IMG/VR virus record: IMGVR_UViG_3300020405_000022 | Location: 1 to 23,184 of that record | Length of the DNA: 23,184 bases | Source of the DNA: a virus | Reading direction: 5' to 3' (one strand) | Shown: one piece after another, positions 11,801 to 20,206 of the stretch | Numbering within the stretch: the stretch's first letter is position 1 | Layout: every line of letters starts with the position of its first letter | Made by a program: the position numbers and the translations under genes | Notes under the pieces: model-generated | What the model saw: the letters and a program-made list of their open reading frames with translations, nothing else | The model's database searches: none | Told to the model about the DNA's origin: nothing

Positions 11801-14800
11801 ATATAACAGGAGCTAAATTGGCTATTGGTCGTAAAGTTTTGTCCGATGGATATTCAAATCCAACATTTAGTATTTCTACATTTTCAATTTTATTAGTATT
11901 GGAGGATTCTGGTAAAATTTTGGCATTTATACCTTGAGTAGAAGCAACGCTAACAAATTTTGGCATTGATGCATATTCAATACCACCAAAAACTAACTTA
12001 GTATCATTTATAGATCCACTTGCAGTTTTTGATGTAGTGGAATATTTTAATTGACTGGAATTATTTGTATCATATGTTAAAATTTCAGGTTTTTCATTTA
12101 ATCTAATATCAAAGAAAGTTTCTCCAACTCCAATTACTTTATAATCATCATTATATTTACTATCAATATATGATATTTCTAAAGGATTGCTAATATCAAA
12201 ATCTGATGTGCTTATAAAACCTGATTTTTCTATATTATAAAATAAATTTGTTAAATTATCATCAGAATAGTTAATAGTTAAAGACGCTGTTGATGTAACA
12301 CCAATTGTCCCTGATGTAGAAACTATATTTACACTTGTATTACCTGTAGAGACAAAATCATTTTTAAAATCTTTATCTTGATATATTTTAAAATCTAATC
12401 CGACTAAAGACGAATCTGAGAGATCAAATTTTAAACTATTGTTTCTTACAACTTCGATTGGAGGGTCAATTAAAGATAATTGATGTTGAGATCCACCAAT
12501 TGAAACTATATTTACAACATTCGGTGGTATGATTTTAGAATCATATAATGTTTCTGATAATTTTATTCTATTGCTATCTAATTTGTAAATAAAATATTTT
12601 CCTGTATTGAGACCGCTAGCTACAGTATCATCTGCATCATAATAAACCTTATCCCCTGTTTTAAATTCATGAGAATTTATCGTTATTTCATTACTAGAAG
12701 TATTAATACCAGCAGAAGTAAATCCTACCTGATTTATAAGTAAACTATCAATTAAAGAATTATATTTTACTTTGACAGAATTAGATGTTCCAACACCCAC
12801 AGTTCTATCCGAGTCTATATTCAAACTAATAATATCATTAAGAGATAGATTATGTGCAGTTGTTAGACTAACTCTTGAATTTATTCTTTCAGCATTTCCT
12901 GTTACTTTATTGAAATTGGATTCAAATCTATATTTAAAATAATCATCACCATTAGATCTAAAGAATAATCCGTTAGTTGATGTAGTTAAACCAACTTGAG
13001 TTACTATTCCAATGTAATTTGGAGACTTATTAATAGCAAATAGGGTTTGACTTGATCCTGTGAATGGAATTGCAAAAGCTTGATTGGATGAATTAGATCC
13101 GTCTCTTGATACTTGGATAGCACTATTACCATCAGTTTGTAAAGTAATTTGTTGTCCAGTTTTAAAAGGATGATTTGGTAAATATATGCTTTGAGCAGGA
13201 ACCGATACTGTAGTTGTAGTGTCACCAACTGATACGCTTATTGATGATGATATACCAACTGTTGTTGCTATACCCACAGATTGTCTAGGATTGAAATATA
13301 CAATATCATCAATCTTAGAACTAAAGAAATTAGATTTAAATGGTATTTCAAAGAAACTAGGAATTAAATTAACTATTGTTGATAAAGTGTGTGCTGTTCC
13401 ACTTATTCCTCTCTCTACTCTTAAAATATTTCTATCATCAAATTTATTTAAAACTATTAATTTTTCAGTTCCAATTCCAATACTACTTCCTATTGAAATA
13501 ATATTTGTTTTATATACAAAAATATCAGTTACAACTCCAGCAACTGAATTTGATGACATTTCCTTATATAAAATTGTACTCTCAGTTGGTATTCCAGATA
13601 CACTATGTCTACCAATTAAAGGAGTTCCCGTTGTGGATTTAATATCCGATGTTAAACCAGATATTACTAAATTATTTCCAACTTCTAATTCATGAGTATC
13701 GGGTACAAATATTGATAAAGTATTTGTATCCTTTCTTATAAAAGTCAGATTTTCAAATGATTCATAATTAGTATCAATACTTGATATTTCTTTACCATCA
13801 ATTTTACTGACAAAGGCACTTACTCCACTTCCCTCAGTATCGCTACTGTCAAATTCAATATTATCATTTACCTTATAATTTTCTCCAGATTTTAATATTG
13901 AAAGTTTATCTACCGATCCCTTTGAAACTGATGTAACTCTTATTGTTTGTGGTATTATTTCATTTGATTCAATTATGAAATCATTATCAGCTGAAGAATC
14001 ACTTAACTTATATGGAAAAGTATTTCTAGTTAATTTTGAATTGTTAAAATCAAAAGATTGTGTTATATCTGAACCAGAATCTACAACACTTGGAGTTGAT
14101 CTATATGTATTACCAACAAAAAATGGAAATTCTGGTTCTTGTGTTATTGGGTTTACACTTGCAAAATAAGCATAAACACCATTCGGATAATCTGGAGTTT
14201 TTCCATATCTACCGTTATGTCGATCTAAATCTGTTGATGGTGATGGAGAAAATACATAATCCTCAACAAAAAATCCTAATTTAAAATCTAGTTTTGTTCT
14301 ATCTGGTATCTTTGAATCTATTACATATCCACTACTTAGTATCTTTATATTAGAAGAGTTATCAAAAGGATCACTATATCCACGAGGACCATATATTGGA
14401 TTTCCATCATATGCCCATCCAATTATAGGAGAGTGTTGTCCAGAAATATCATTAAATTCAGTTTCTCCTATTTGAGTAGAATATCCAACAACAGAGTATT
14501 TTAACTGATTGTTAGTTGGCACTAATATTTCATCTTTATATTTTTGATTATATGGTGAAAATGTTTGAATACCAACTATATTTAATTTTTTAATAGAGGT
14601 GTTAAATACGGCATTTTTTCCTCTTTCAGTTACTCTAATAGATGTTGTATTAAAATCATATCCCACTCCTTTATTCAATATTATAACATCGATAATTTTC
14701 AAATATGTTTGTGATTCTTCATTTTTATCAATTACTGCCCTTAAAGATGCTCCAACACCATCTCCAATCACTGTTAAATCTGGAGTTGAATGATATTCAT

Positions 14801-17800
14801 CACCACCATCTTGAATATTGACAGCAATAATTTTTCCATTTGATATTATAGGACTTAATGATGGATTAATATTTTTACCTGTCCTAGTTACTCCATTTTT
14901 AACAATAATATTTGGTTTATTTTCATAGTTTATAATATCTGTTGTTCCATACCCAGTTCCTTTTTGATATAGCAAAGCATCAGTAATTTCACCTTGTATC
15001 ACAGGTGTTAGATTAATTTTATCAGAATCAGGCATGGAATATATCGCATCAATTGAAATACTAATATCAGGGTATTTAAATAATTGATATCCTGTTCCTT
15101 TTGTTTTAAACTCTACATATTTTTTAGAAATAAAATTAACATCATTTGTTCCATCAACACCAACATCACATACCCTAAAAATATTATCATCAATTTTAAG
15201 AACCTTATATTTTGTTGTTGTAGACAATCCAGATATAATTTGAGGTGTAGTTGTTCCTAATCCTACTGATGGTTGATAATCTATTATTTCTCCATTTGAA
15301 AATCCATGATTTTCAAAGGTAATTGTTGATTTTTGAGTTGATATACCAGTAGTTGAATTTGCAAATACTCTTCGATTAATATATGGTTTTCCTGATTTTA
15401 TGATTCGTATATCTGATAAAGTGTTTTTTGCATCTTTTATTTTAAATTTATGAATACCATTCTTAGCAATGTTTGTAAAACCTATTGTATTAATACCACT
15501 AATATAGTCATTTCCATTTCTATAAAGTCTAATCGTAGACAATCCTACTACCTCTGGCCAGTATTGTTGACCATCTACTAAACTTTCTGTATTAGTAAGA
15601 TCACTTCCTTTAAATGATCCTATTCCTAATGGAGTATTGTTATTTTTATCATAAACCAATACTTGTCCACTAACTAAATTATGTGGATTTAAAAAAGTTA
15701 TAGTTTCTGAGAAAGTATCAATTCCACCACCAAAGAAAGTAGTAACACCACTAAATTCTAAAACTCTATTTCTTCTTCTAAGAACTGGTTGAAGAACTGC
15801 TTCTCCACTATTACCACCTGTTAATTTTATTGATAATACGTCTTCAATATCAAAACTTTGTTCGTCAACTTGAATTTCTCTTATATCACCAGTTACAACA
15901 GGACTTACAAGTGCCTCAGTTGATCCTAATGATACATTTTCAATCTGAATTAATGGTGGATTTACAACATCATAATCAGTACCAAAACCAATGACTGAAA
16001 AATTTTGTATCTCACCATGAAAGATTGAATCCTCTAATTTTCCATTCTCTATTTCAACACCATTTATTAACATTCCAACAGGACCACTGACTGTTTCGAT
16101 GTCTTTTCCTAAATTTTGTTGAACATGTAATGGATATTTTTTTAATATTTTTTGAGTTGATATTTTTTTATCATATTGACTTGCTAATGTAAAAGTATGT
16201 CCTGTATTTTTATTAACAGGAACATCAAATTCAATAAAATCATCTGCTTCAATAAAAGCTGGTGCTCGATATAATCTAATTTTGTTATTATCATTTTGAT
16301 CATTTACAACTTTTTCAACATAATAAAAACCACTTTCTAATCCAACTAAAGGATCACTCTCTATCTCAGGAGAGTAGAATACTCTATCACCTGTTACAAA
16401 AGGAACAGAAACATTACCAAATGAAATTATTGAATACTTTTTCGTTAATGGGTTTTTATTTTGAATAGTATCATTTTCAACAACTGAAGAAATAGAAATT
16501 TCAGAAATATTTCTTGAAATAATATGTGATGGTAATGATCCACTTGCCACATACATATTCTCATCAGATTCATTATAAACATTCTGCACATCTGATGTTA
16601 ATATATTATTTCCAAACTCAATTGGTGCTCCAACACTCGTTGCTTTTTTAAGAATTCTTCGAATTGTATATCTTTTTGAACTACTAAATTCAATTTGATC
16701 TTCTAATGTTATTTTATTTTCACTTTCTACAATTTTTTGTATTTTTGAAGTACCAATATTTGTTCCTAAAGGAAATCTAGTATTTTCTTTTTCTAGGATT
16801 TCAACAGTGTCACCCTCTCTTAAACTAGATTTATCTATTTTTGATTTTAATATAAATGAACTAATATTTCCACTGACCGCATCACTAATATCATATGTTG
16901 ATGATGTATTATAAATCCAAGAGTTAGCAAATATTTCTTTTTGATTTTTATCAGTGCTTGGATTTTTTATTATTTCACCAATACTTTTTACTGTTAATAT
17001 TTCTCCTTCTAAAGATAATCTATTGTTTTCTGAGGGAATAAAAGTATTTAAAACTCCAGTTATTCTTAATTCAGTTTTATTTGATAAATTACCATTCTCA
17101 TATCCAAATATATTATCATTTTCTATAATATCATCACCTAAATTAATTCCATTATCATGAATCCCAGAACAATTTAAAAATTGATTGACTGTTTTACTAG
17201 TATATGTAATGTTTGTAGAAAGACCAGAGATGATTGTGCCAGTTGTTCCAAATCCAACTGTAGAGTCAACTGTTATAACACTTGATCCACTACTAACACT
17301 TTCTATTACTTTTGTTTTACCTGTTACATCAAAAGTTCCTGTTATAAATTCTTCATCATCAAAACCTACAAATAAATCTAAAATAAAATAATTTGCAGAA
17401 GTAGATATTCCAGAAATGCCAGATAATATCTCAACTTCAGAAACAGCAGCGGTTGTAGATAAATCTGTTGATCTGAATATTGTTTGTCCTTTTAAATTTA
17501 GAGGATTTCCTGATATTTTTTCTGCTACTACTCTTTGCCTTCTTACATATTTTGCAGATGATGGTTTGATTAAATATTTCTCAAGATCAATTATTTTTGG
17601 ATCAACTCCAAACAAAATATTAAATAAAATTCTAAAAGATTCTTCAGTTCCTTTAGATTCGTAAAATGTTCTTGCTTCTTTTATAAAATTATTTACATCT
17701 AAATCTGATACAAAATCTGAATTTTCTAATCCAGGTGTAAATGTATTTTTAATTTTTTTGTAAAATTCATTTAAAAATAAAGAACTTAAATTATCAACTT

Positions 17801-18263
17801 TAGTATTTTCAACATGAGATTCTGCAGATGAAGATGAAAAAACAATTTCTGATGGGTTATTAGCATCTCTGTAAGAAGTGATTCCACTAAATCCACGCTT
17901 ACATCCAGTAAAACTATTTGTAGTAATTCCAGTATATGTTATAATTTCACTATTAATTCTTAAGAGACCATATTCATTCGGAAATCCTTTTGTAGATGCA
18001 ACTGTTATGGTGTCATCTGCAGTTCCAATACCCACTGAAAGATTTGTATGACCTTTAATAACTTCTGGTGTTAAGTTATCTAATTTTAAATATTGATCTA
18101 AATTATCAACTAAATCAATTGAGCCACCAGTAAACTCTTGAGAAATATAATATTGCTTTAAAAAATCTGCAGTTTTAGGACTCTCTGACAATATGAACTC
18201 TGGGAGTTGGTTGTCAATTATTTGTTGAATTTTTACTCTTTTATCAATACCCGTGCTTATCAT
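5895..18263 (-). CDS. 7: Giant gp7-like baseplate wedge protein with YHYH-like domain
   Basis: One uninterrupted 4122-residue frame between gp6 and gp8, the place of gene 7. Residues about 15-64 and 160-250 resemble the C-terminal domain of T4 gp7. The clearest stretch is 194-216 (FIKEARTFYESKGTEESF, then RILFN), comparable to T4 FFESRSYDFYSTKGIEASYKFLF. A cell-wall-like insert (STKGFPNEYGLLRINSEIITY, 90-110) splits that region. The remainder is beta-rich and low in Cys and Trp. It has repeated 'HG-L-x-x-G' modules (near 858, 985, 1525, 1700, 1868, 3430), GGxGY modules (near 1100, 1155, 1200, 2170, 3515, 3880, 3925), a YHYH-like domain (about 1270-1390), an FRCDKDAYSTDHPYPRTTDP segment (near 3450), a Gly-rich hinge (near 3491) and a fibre-like FVNGVVQNPGEAY segment (near 3679). 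I saw no membrane segment or signal peptide. T4 gp7 has 1032 residues. The start is set by AGAGG five bases upstream. The gp7 name is by position and local similarity; the symbol is tentative. Confidence 0.85.
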   Translation of the reverse strand: MISTGIDKRVKIQQIIDNQLPEFILSESPKTADFLKQYYISQEFTGGSIDLVDNLDQYLKLDNLTPEVIKGHTNLSVGIGTADDTITVASTKGFPNEYGLLRINSEIITYTGITTNSFTGCKRGFSGITSYRDANNPSEIVFSSSSAESHVENTKVDNLSSLFLNEFYKKIKNTFTPGLENSDFVSDLDVNNFIKEARTFYESKGTEESFRILFNILFGVDPKIIDLEKYLIKPSSAKYVRRQRVVAEKISGNPLNLKGQTIFRSTDLSTTAAVSEVEILSGISGISTSANYFILDLFVGFDDEEFITGTFDVTGKTKVIESVSSGSSVITVDSTVGFGTTGTIISGLSTNITYTSKTVNQFLNCSGIHDNGINLGDDIIENDNIFGYENGNLSNKTELRITGVLNTFIPSENNRLSLEGEILTVKSIGEIIKNPSTDKNQKEIFANSWIYNTSSTYDISDAVSGNISSFILKSKIDKSSLREGDTVEILEKENTRFPLGTNIGTSKIQKIVESENKITLEDQIEFSSSKRYTIRRILKKATSVGAPIEFGNNILTSDVQNVYNESDENMYVASGSLPSHIISRNISEISISSVVENDTIQNKNPLTKKYSIISFGNVSVPFVTGDRVFYSPEIESDPLVGLESGFYYVEKVVNDQNDNNKIRLYRAPAFIEADDFIEFDVPVNKNTGHTFTLASQYDKKISTQKILKKYPLHVQQNLGKDIETVSGPVGMLINGVEIENGKLEDSIFHGEIQNFSVIGFGTDYDVVNPPLIQIENVSLGSTEALVSPVVTGDIREIQVDEQSFDIEDVLSIKLTGGNSGEAVLQPVLRRRNRVLEFSGVTTFFGGGIDTFSETITFLNPHNLVSGQVLVYDKNNNTPLGIGSFKGSDLTNTESLVDGQQYWPEVVGLSTIRLYRNGNDYISGINTIGFTNIAKNGIHKFKIKDAKNTLSDIRIIKSGKPYINRRVFANSTTGISTQKSTITFENHGFSNGEIIDYQPSVGLGTTTPQIISGLSTTTKYKVLKIDDNIFRVCDVGVDGTNDVNFISKKYVEFKTKGTGYQLFKYPDISISIDAIYSMPDSDKINLTPVIQGEITDALLYQKGTGYGTTDIINYENKPNIIVKNGVTRTGKNINPSLSPIISNGKIIAVNIQDGGDEYHSTPDLTVIGDGVGASLRAVIDKNEESQTYLKIIDVIILNKGVGYDFNTTSIRVTERGKNAVFNTSIKKLNIVGIQTFSPYNQKYKDEILVPTNNQLKYSVVGYSTQIGETEFNDISGQHSPIIGWAYDGNPIYGPRGYSDPFDNSSNIKILSSGYVIDSKIPDRTKLDFKLGFFVEDYVFSPSPSTDLDRHNGRYGKTPDYPNGVYAYFASVNPITQEPEFPFFVGNTYRSTPSVVDSGSDITQSFDFNNSKLTRNTFPYKLSDSSADNDFIIESNEIIPQTIRVTSVSKGSVDKLSILKSGENYKVNDNIEFDSSDTEGSGVSAFVSKIDGKEISSIDTNYESFENLTFIRKDTNTLSIFVPDTHELEVGNNLVISGLTSDIKSTTGTPLIGRHSVSGIPTESTILYKEMSSNSVAGVVTDIFVYKTNIISIGSSIGIGTEKLIVLNKFDDRNILRVERGISGTAHTLSTIVNLIPSFFEIPFKSNFFSSKIDDIVYFNPRQSVGIATTVGISSSISVSVGDTTTTVSVPAQSIYLPNHPFKTGQQITLQTDGNSAIQVSRDGSNSSNQAFAIPFTGSSQTLFAINKSPNYIGIVTQVGLTTSTNGLFFRSNGDDYFKYRFESNFNKVTGNAERINSRVSLTTAHNLSLNDIISLNIDSDRTVGVGTSNSVKVKYNSLIDSLLINQVGFTSAGINTSSNEITINSHEFKTGDKVYYDADDTVASGLNTGKYFIYKLDSNRIKLSETLYDSKIIPPNVVNIVSIGGSQHQLSLIDPPIEVVRNNSLKFDLSDSSLVGLDFKIYQDKDFKNDFVSTGNTSVNIVSTSGTIGVTSTASLTINYSDDNLTNLFYNIEKSGFISTSDFDISNPLEISYIDSKYNDDYKVIGVGETFFDIRLNEKPEILTYDTNNSSQLKYSTTSKTASGSINDTKLVFGGIEYASMPKFVSVASTQGINAKILPESSNTNKIENVEILNVGFEYPSDKTLRPIANLAPVISTKNSNKITSVLVNNGGENYLSEPELVVQDVETKEIVDSGFLKANISPATQAITSVDIVRTPFGIGNCDVFAKNNTSGIPITNITIGGTIITNDTVGIVTVTLATPILGFSTAPFEAGDKIFVENVENEYGNTFNSPENKFAFYPVTRIVGGINPNPFKLEFNINELVSNPGLAKTTQNFGSVINFKNYPQFTVNTELSKFIIGEKILVSRNNGNYISVDLVLNQVSNSYIKVLGTFDLKVEDKLKGFSSGVVATINTIFKNKGEFKVDFSSEKLLGWSNDVGKLNQDYQVIPDNDYYQSLSYTIQSPIEYQKIVSPVNKLVHTTGLKNFADVGITSFIGVGTDIVVDSSTIIRDLTSENRVDAIDTFDLVQDVDVLSNPLRSKFITFENKRLSNFFECSTNKVLLIDDISELFKEATNNADTSGKLDLTSSFDRFLIQARVPATGTTGEILQTTELITSIDFIDSDIVTIQKGSMGTESELVDIVGNQQEDGSFALQFLPTNIFENDLDIKILQQTFLPGTGIGKTSLGFVDLEGRNVNVSSSTTSTIISSNISDIDSYFATIEVNDTFANERNIIELYLTHDGTNSYISNYSLETNTDLSIGTFTSNLNSNILSLDFENDRTNSILVKSKIVGFGKTSSGIGTFRFKEQDQPDGSENSARLESNFVSIASTGVIAGFTTVKDSTVKSIVRVSIGETSALHQILMTHDNDDTFVTQYPFISIGSESGIGTFSSEYNGSNLNLKFHPDSSFIGVGDLQIQSYNEIINTDLDLINSTPILNYGKTNESLSLLQFDALNSSRADTLSFPIKNNNNLIFSKFFNPTRSVNLSTGEFTITNNFFNRNERLIYKPGSSIEGVGISSLVMSNGNPLPSEVYVVLPSGTTNSPIFQLSTTKGGSPITFNSVGSGNRHQLTMFKKNEKTLITLDNVIQSPITFTPITTTLSGNVSGQVSISTTILSLAGISSIVINDLLKIDDEIVKVNNVGFGTTNVGPITNTGVLKLVDVTRSVVGTSVSTHTDSTLVRLFKGGYNIVDEKIFFTDPPRGAGVTEKDDSNREQLRSSFTGRVYLQQDYSSNAVFDDVSTEFTGIGKTFTVSISGVNTTGLTTGSSFVTLNGVFQPPTTLKNPDNNYEFVESAGITSFVFSGISSSDGTQIISDSDVNQNQLPRSGQIISIGYTGGLGIAPLAGAAVTAILGVGGSITAVGVGTRDFHGSGYRPELSETGNGIISIGIIDEVYQHRFVSSSNNSIEANTGSKFTPTDVSYDSLSGVLVLTIPNHGLTNSNTIGIATESLVFRCDKDAYSTDHPYPRTTDPAHNASLSIGSTTVNTLTVNVGSGGGVGSGATITATVGIGGTLIFSVVGGGTSYINPKIIPPSPTYENLPVVGVSRVGLGTTTDTGIGLLLNINVGGSNTTGIGSTLFEVKSFDIARTGYGFRKGDVFKPVGLITDKSLSSPLSEVEFTVNEVFTDSFCSWNVGEFDYIDSIRNLQDGVRTRFPLNFKGELVSFESKANSDIDMQALILIFVNGVVQNPGEAYTFDGGTSFQFTEPPDQSDNVVIFFFKGTDNVDVTFVDANESVKVGDEIQLLKNSDISNEDQNRRVIAGIVTSDLIETNVYFEEGINSQVSKPLRWIKQKTDKFINGELVTKVRPLIEPLIFPESKIIKDFSTSDQDFYLDSIGLGTDSSTTQFFYESPNDIGVLVVDESITPRVANLSAVISVGGTVQSITVNDGGEGYVGTTTSISVGVPTTGINTHVATATGNITSGIITSVTINDGGIGYSTSIVPHVIAPVPTTPHELITGFTGSSGFSGIVTSINVLSSSTIKFFLEKESGTFTGLSNGDPIYIFDTAVGAGVTSVVTATGAPVGIGTSFFDNIYLISSYSTTSNTAEFVAGVKTDTSLTGISTSGISGRFSWGKLTGGTRNPVVADRISVTISGKTVNSGLSTFPTIQRRNSGIRNTGALLDKSRPD
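14090..14460 (-). other. YHYH-like domain inside the giant protein
   Basis: Residues about 1270-1390 of the giant protein read HSPIIGWAYDGNPIYGPRGY, then LDRHNGRYGKTPDYPNGVYAYF, and after an acidic linker PFFVGNTY. Order and spacing match the YHYH domain (PF14240, usually in secreted or surface proteins) as I remember it: a GxAxDGxPIYG block, an N-G-R-x-G-x-T-P block, the Y-H-Y-H signature and a PYxxG block. Here the signature position reads YAYF, so both histidines appear to be absent. Marine T4-like phage structural proteins are often annotated with this domain. Its role in the virion is unknown. Confidence 0.75.
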
Positions 18264-18264
18264 A

Positions 18265-20205
18265 CTATCCTCTTACTAGTTTTCCATTGTTATAACTTGA
18301 TGTGACTTTGTAACCAACACCTGATATTTGATCTCCTGATGAAATTGTATCCTTCACCATATTTATGACACTACTATCAATGTTAAATTTTAAATATAAA
18401 TCCTGAAGACCTATGACATCATTGGATTCTGGGAAAGCTTGAACTTCAATTATATTATTTGGTAAATCAGTAGATGTAATGTTAATTGTAGTTAAATTTA
18501 TTTCACCTTTAATGTAGTCTACCGTTCCTGCATTCTCAACAATAATTATTTTTTCATTATTAACAACATCTTTTTTTACAATTGAGATAACTCCTGTTTT
18601 TTTATCAGAATTTGGAGTGTCTGTTAGAAAAACAGTCGAAGATTCTCCAGAAATTTTGAATCCTGTACTCTTAATGTTTAATCCTTCAGTCTTGACATTA
18701 AATTGATTACCAAAACAAAGTTCATACTGGGCAAATTGATTAACCAACGCATTCAAATTTCTTCGAATTCGAATTCGAGTTATATTTGATGTTATTGAAT
18801 CTTCAATATTATCAATTACACTTAAAATTTTACTATATTTAAATCTACCACCAAATTTATTGATTTCTGTAGATTTTGAATAGGTAGTAAGACCATTAAC
18901 TACACTGGTTTTTAACTCTTCAACATTTGCTACTTTTGATGAATTATAGTATATGGATGATTCTAGTTCAATGTGAAGAATTTTAAGGTCAATTATTTTT
19001 TGACTAATTCCAGTCAGTGTATAATTTTTCAAATCTGATAAAATTTGAGTCTTATCAAAATCTGATACAAAATCACCATTTTGAGGTTTTATTGTAATGA
19101 ATACGGTTCCAAATTGTGGTGGGTCAAGTTCCTCTCCTCCAACAACAGAAACACTTTCAGTATTTGGATAAATTTGTTGTATGATTGCTTCATAATCCCT
19201 TGCTGTAACTGCTCTGTACTGTGACGAGTAGAGTCTAGGAGCAAAGTATTTAATTGAGTCAGTTGATTCAATGTCTCCCCCATTAGAGGCACCTGAGATG
19301 ACATTTATTAATGGTGTAGTTGATAATTCTACAACTGAATTAGGTTCAGTTTCTATAGTTCCTGCAAAAGTAAATGATCCAGGTCCATTTCCTTCTTTTC
19401 CATCTGTAACGATGTAACTTATATCTATTATTGATTCATTTTCAAGTTTCCGACCAAAGATACCATCTCCAAATAAAAGTTCGTATTTTTCATCCTGAAC
19501 TTCCTGAATTAAAAATGTAGATGATGTAGAATCCACATTTAAAATATTATCAACCTTTGTGAATAATGTTCCTTTACCATTTTCACTTGAACCTCTTACT
19601 CTTACTACAATTGTCGACGTATCTATGAAAGGATTGTCCAAAATAAATCTCTGATCGAGTGATCCATCAACAGTAAATGATTTCTTTAAAAATGTTCCTT
19701 GAAAAACTTTAATTGAATTGAAAGATGCTGTATATCCAACAACTTTAGATGGAGTAGTAGATGGAGGACCTAAAGTTATTGTGGTTGTAATATCCTCTGG
19801 AATTGAAAATGTGAATGTTGTGCTACTATCTGTTGCAATACAAACTAGACCTGCCTTGAGAGTCACTGTAGAGGGTGCTGAGTTGACATCTACTTCTTGC
19901 GTATTTAAAATATCGAAGGATATAGTTGCTTGTGCTGCAGTTCGAGATCGAGGAACATAACCAATATTTCTTGCTAAAGAAACTACATTTTCTCTAACTG
20001 TTGCTGAGTCAAGAAAAGACTCATTAACAACCATGTTTGAGTTAAATGCAGTGATGTATGTATTATATGCTAGAGTATCAATTAAAACAGAAAAATTAGA
20101 TCCTTCAAAGTCAAAATCAGTAAAGTCCGAATTTGTACGAAGATAATCCTTAATTGAAGTCTTTATCTGATCGAAATCTAGGTTTGTAAATTTAGTAAAT
20201 GGCAT
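18265..20205 (-). CDS. 6: Baseplate wedge subunit gp6
   Basis: A 646-residue homologue of T4 gp6 (660 residues), the protein that forms the inner iris ring of the baseplate and ties neighbouring wedges together. The N-terminus shows the family pattern DFDFEGSNFSVLIDTLAYNT (about 29-48), followed by FNSNMVVNESFLDSATVRENV. A baseplate_J-like core lies around residues 310-385: APRLYSSQYRAVTARDYEAI, then a VVGGEELDPPQFGTVFI block. It starts one base after the gp25 stop, with a single base also separating its stop from the giant gene, so the three are one translational unit under the late promoters at 20633-20666. The ATG is chosen because it directly precedes the conserved MPFTKFTNLDF start. No strong Shine-Dalgarno sequence is visible, consistent with coupling to gp25. 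Confidence 0.95.
   Translation of the reverse strand: MPFTKFTNLDFDQIKTSIKDYLRTNSDFTDFDFEGSNFSVLIDTLAYNTYITAFNSNMVVNESFLDSATVRENVVSLARNIGYVPRSRTAAQATISFDILNTQEVDVNSAPSTVTLKAGLVCIATDSSTTFTFSIPEDITTTITLGPPSTTPSKVVGYTASFNSIKVFQGTFLKKSFTVDGSLDQRFILDNPFIDTSTIVVRVRGSSENGKGTLFTKVDNILNVDSTSSTFLIQEVQDEKYELLFGDGIFGRKLENESIIDISYIVTDGKEGNGPGSFTFAGTIETEPNSVVELSTTPLINVISGASNGGDIESTDSIKYFAPRLYSSQYRAVTARDYEAIIQQIYPNTESVSVVGGEELDPPQFGTVFITIKPQNGDFVSDFDKTQILSDLKNYTLTGISQKIIDLKILHIELESSIYYNSSKVANVEELKTSVVNGLTTYSKSTEINKFGGRFKYSKILSVIDNIEDSITSNITRIRIRRNLNALVNQFAQYELCFGNQFNVKTEGLNIKSTGFKISGESSTVFLTDTPNSDKKTGVISIVKKDVVNNEKIIIVENAGTVDYIKGEINLTTINITSTDLPNNIIEVQAFPESNDVIGLQDLYLKFNIDSSVINMVKDTISSGDQISGVGYKVTSSYNNGKLVRG
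18269..18273 (-). promoter_or_regulatory. Ribosome-binding site of the giant gene
   Basis: AGAGG on the minus strand lies five bases before the ATG at 18263, within the last codons of gene 6 (whose TAG is at 18265-18267). It fixes the start of the giant protein and indicates translational coupling to gp6. Confidence 0.7.
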
Positions 20206-20206
20206 A

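Noticed and set aside
6007-17664. Many plus-strand open frames and one minus-strand frame (13004-13228) within the giant gene
   Set aside because: Their translations are hydrophobic or low-complexity mirror images of the Gly/Ser/Thr-rich true frame. The giant frame is continuous and carries domain motifs at both ends.
18356-18366. CATAAATA on the minus strand about 90 bases before the giant gene
   Set aside because: It has one mismatch to the late-promoter consensus and lies inside the gp6 coding sequence. The strong Shine-Dalgarno and close coupling to gp6 make a separate promoter unnecessary.
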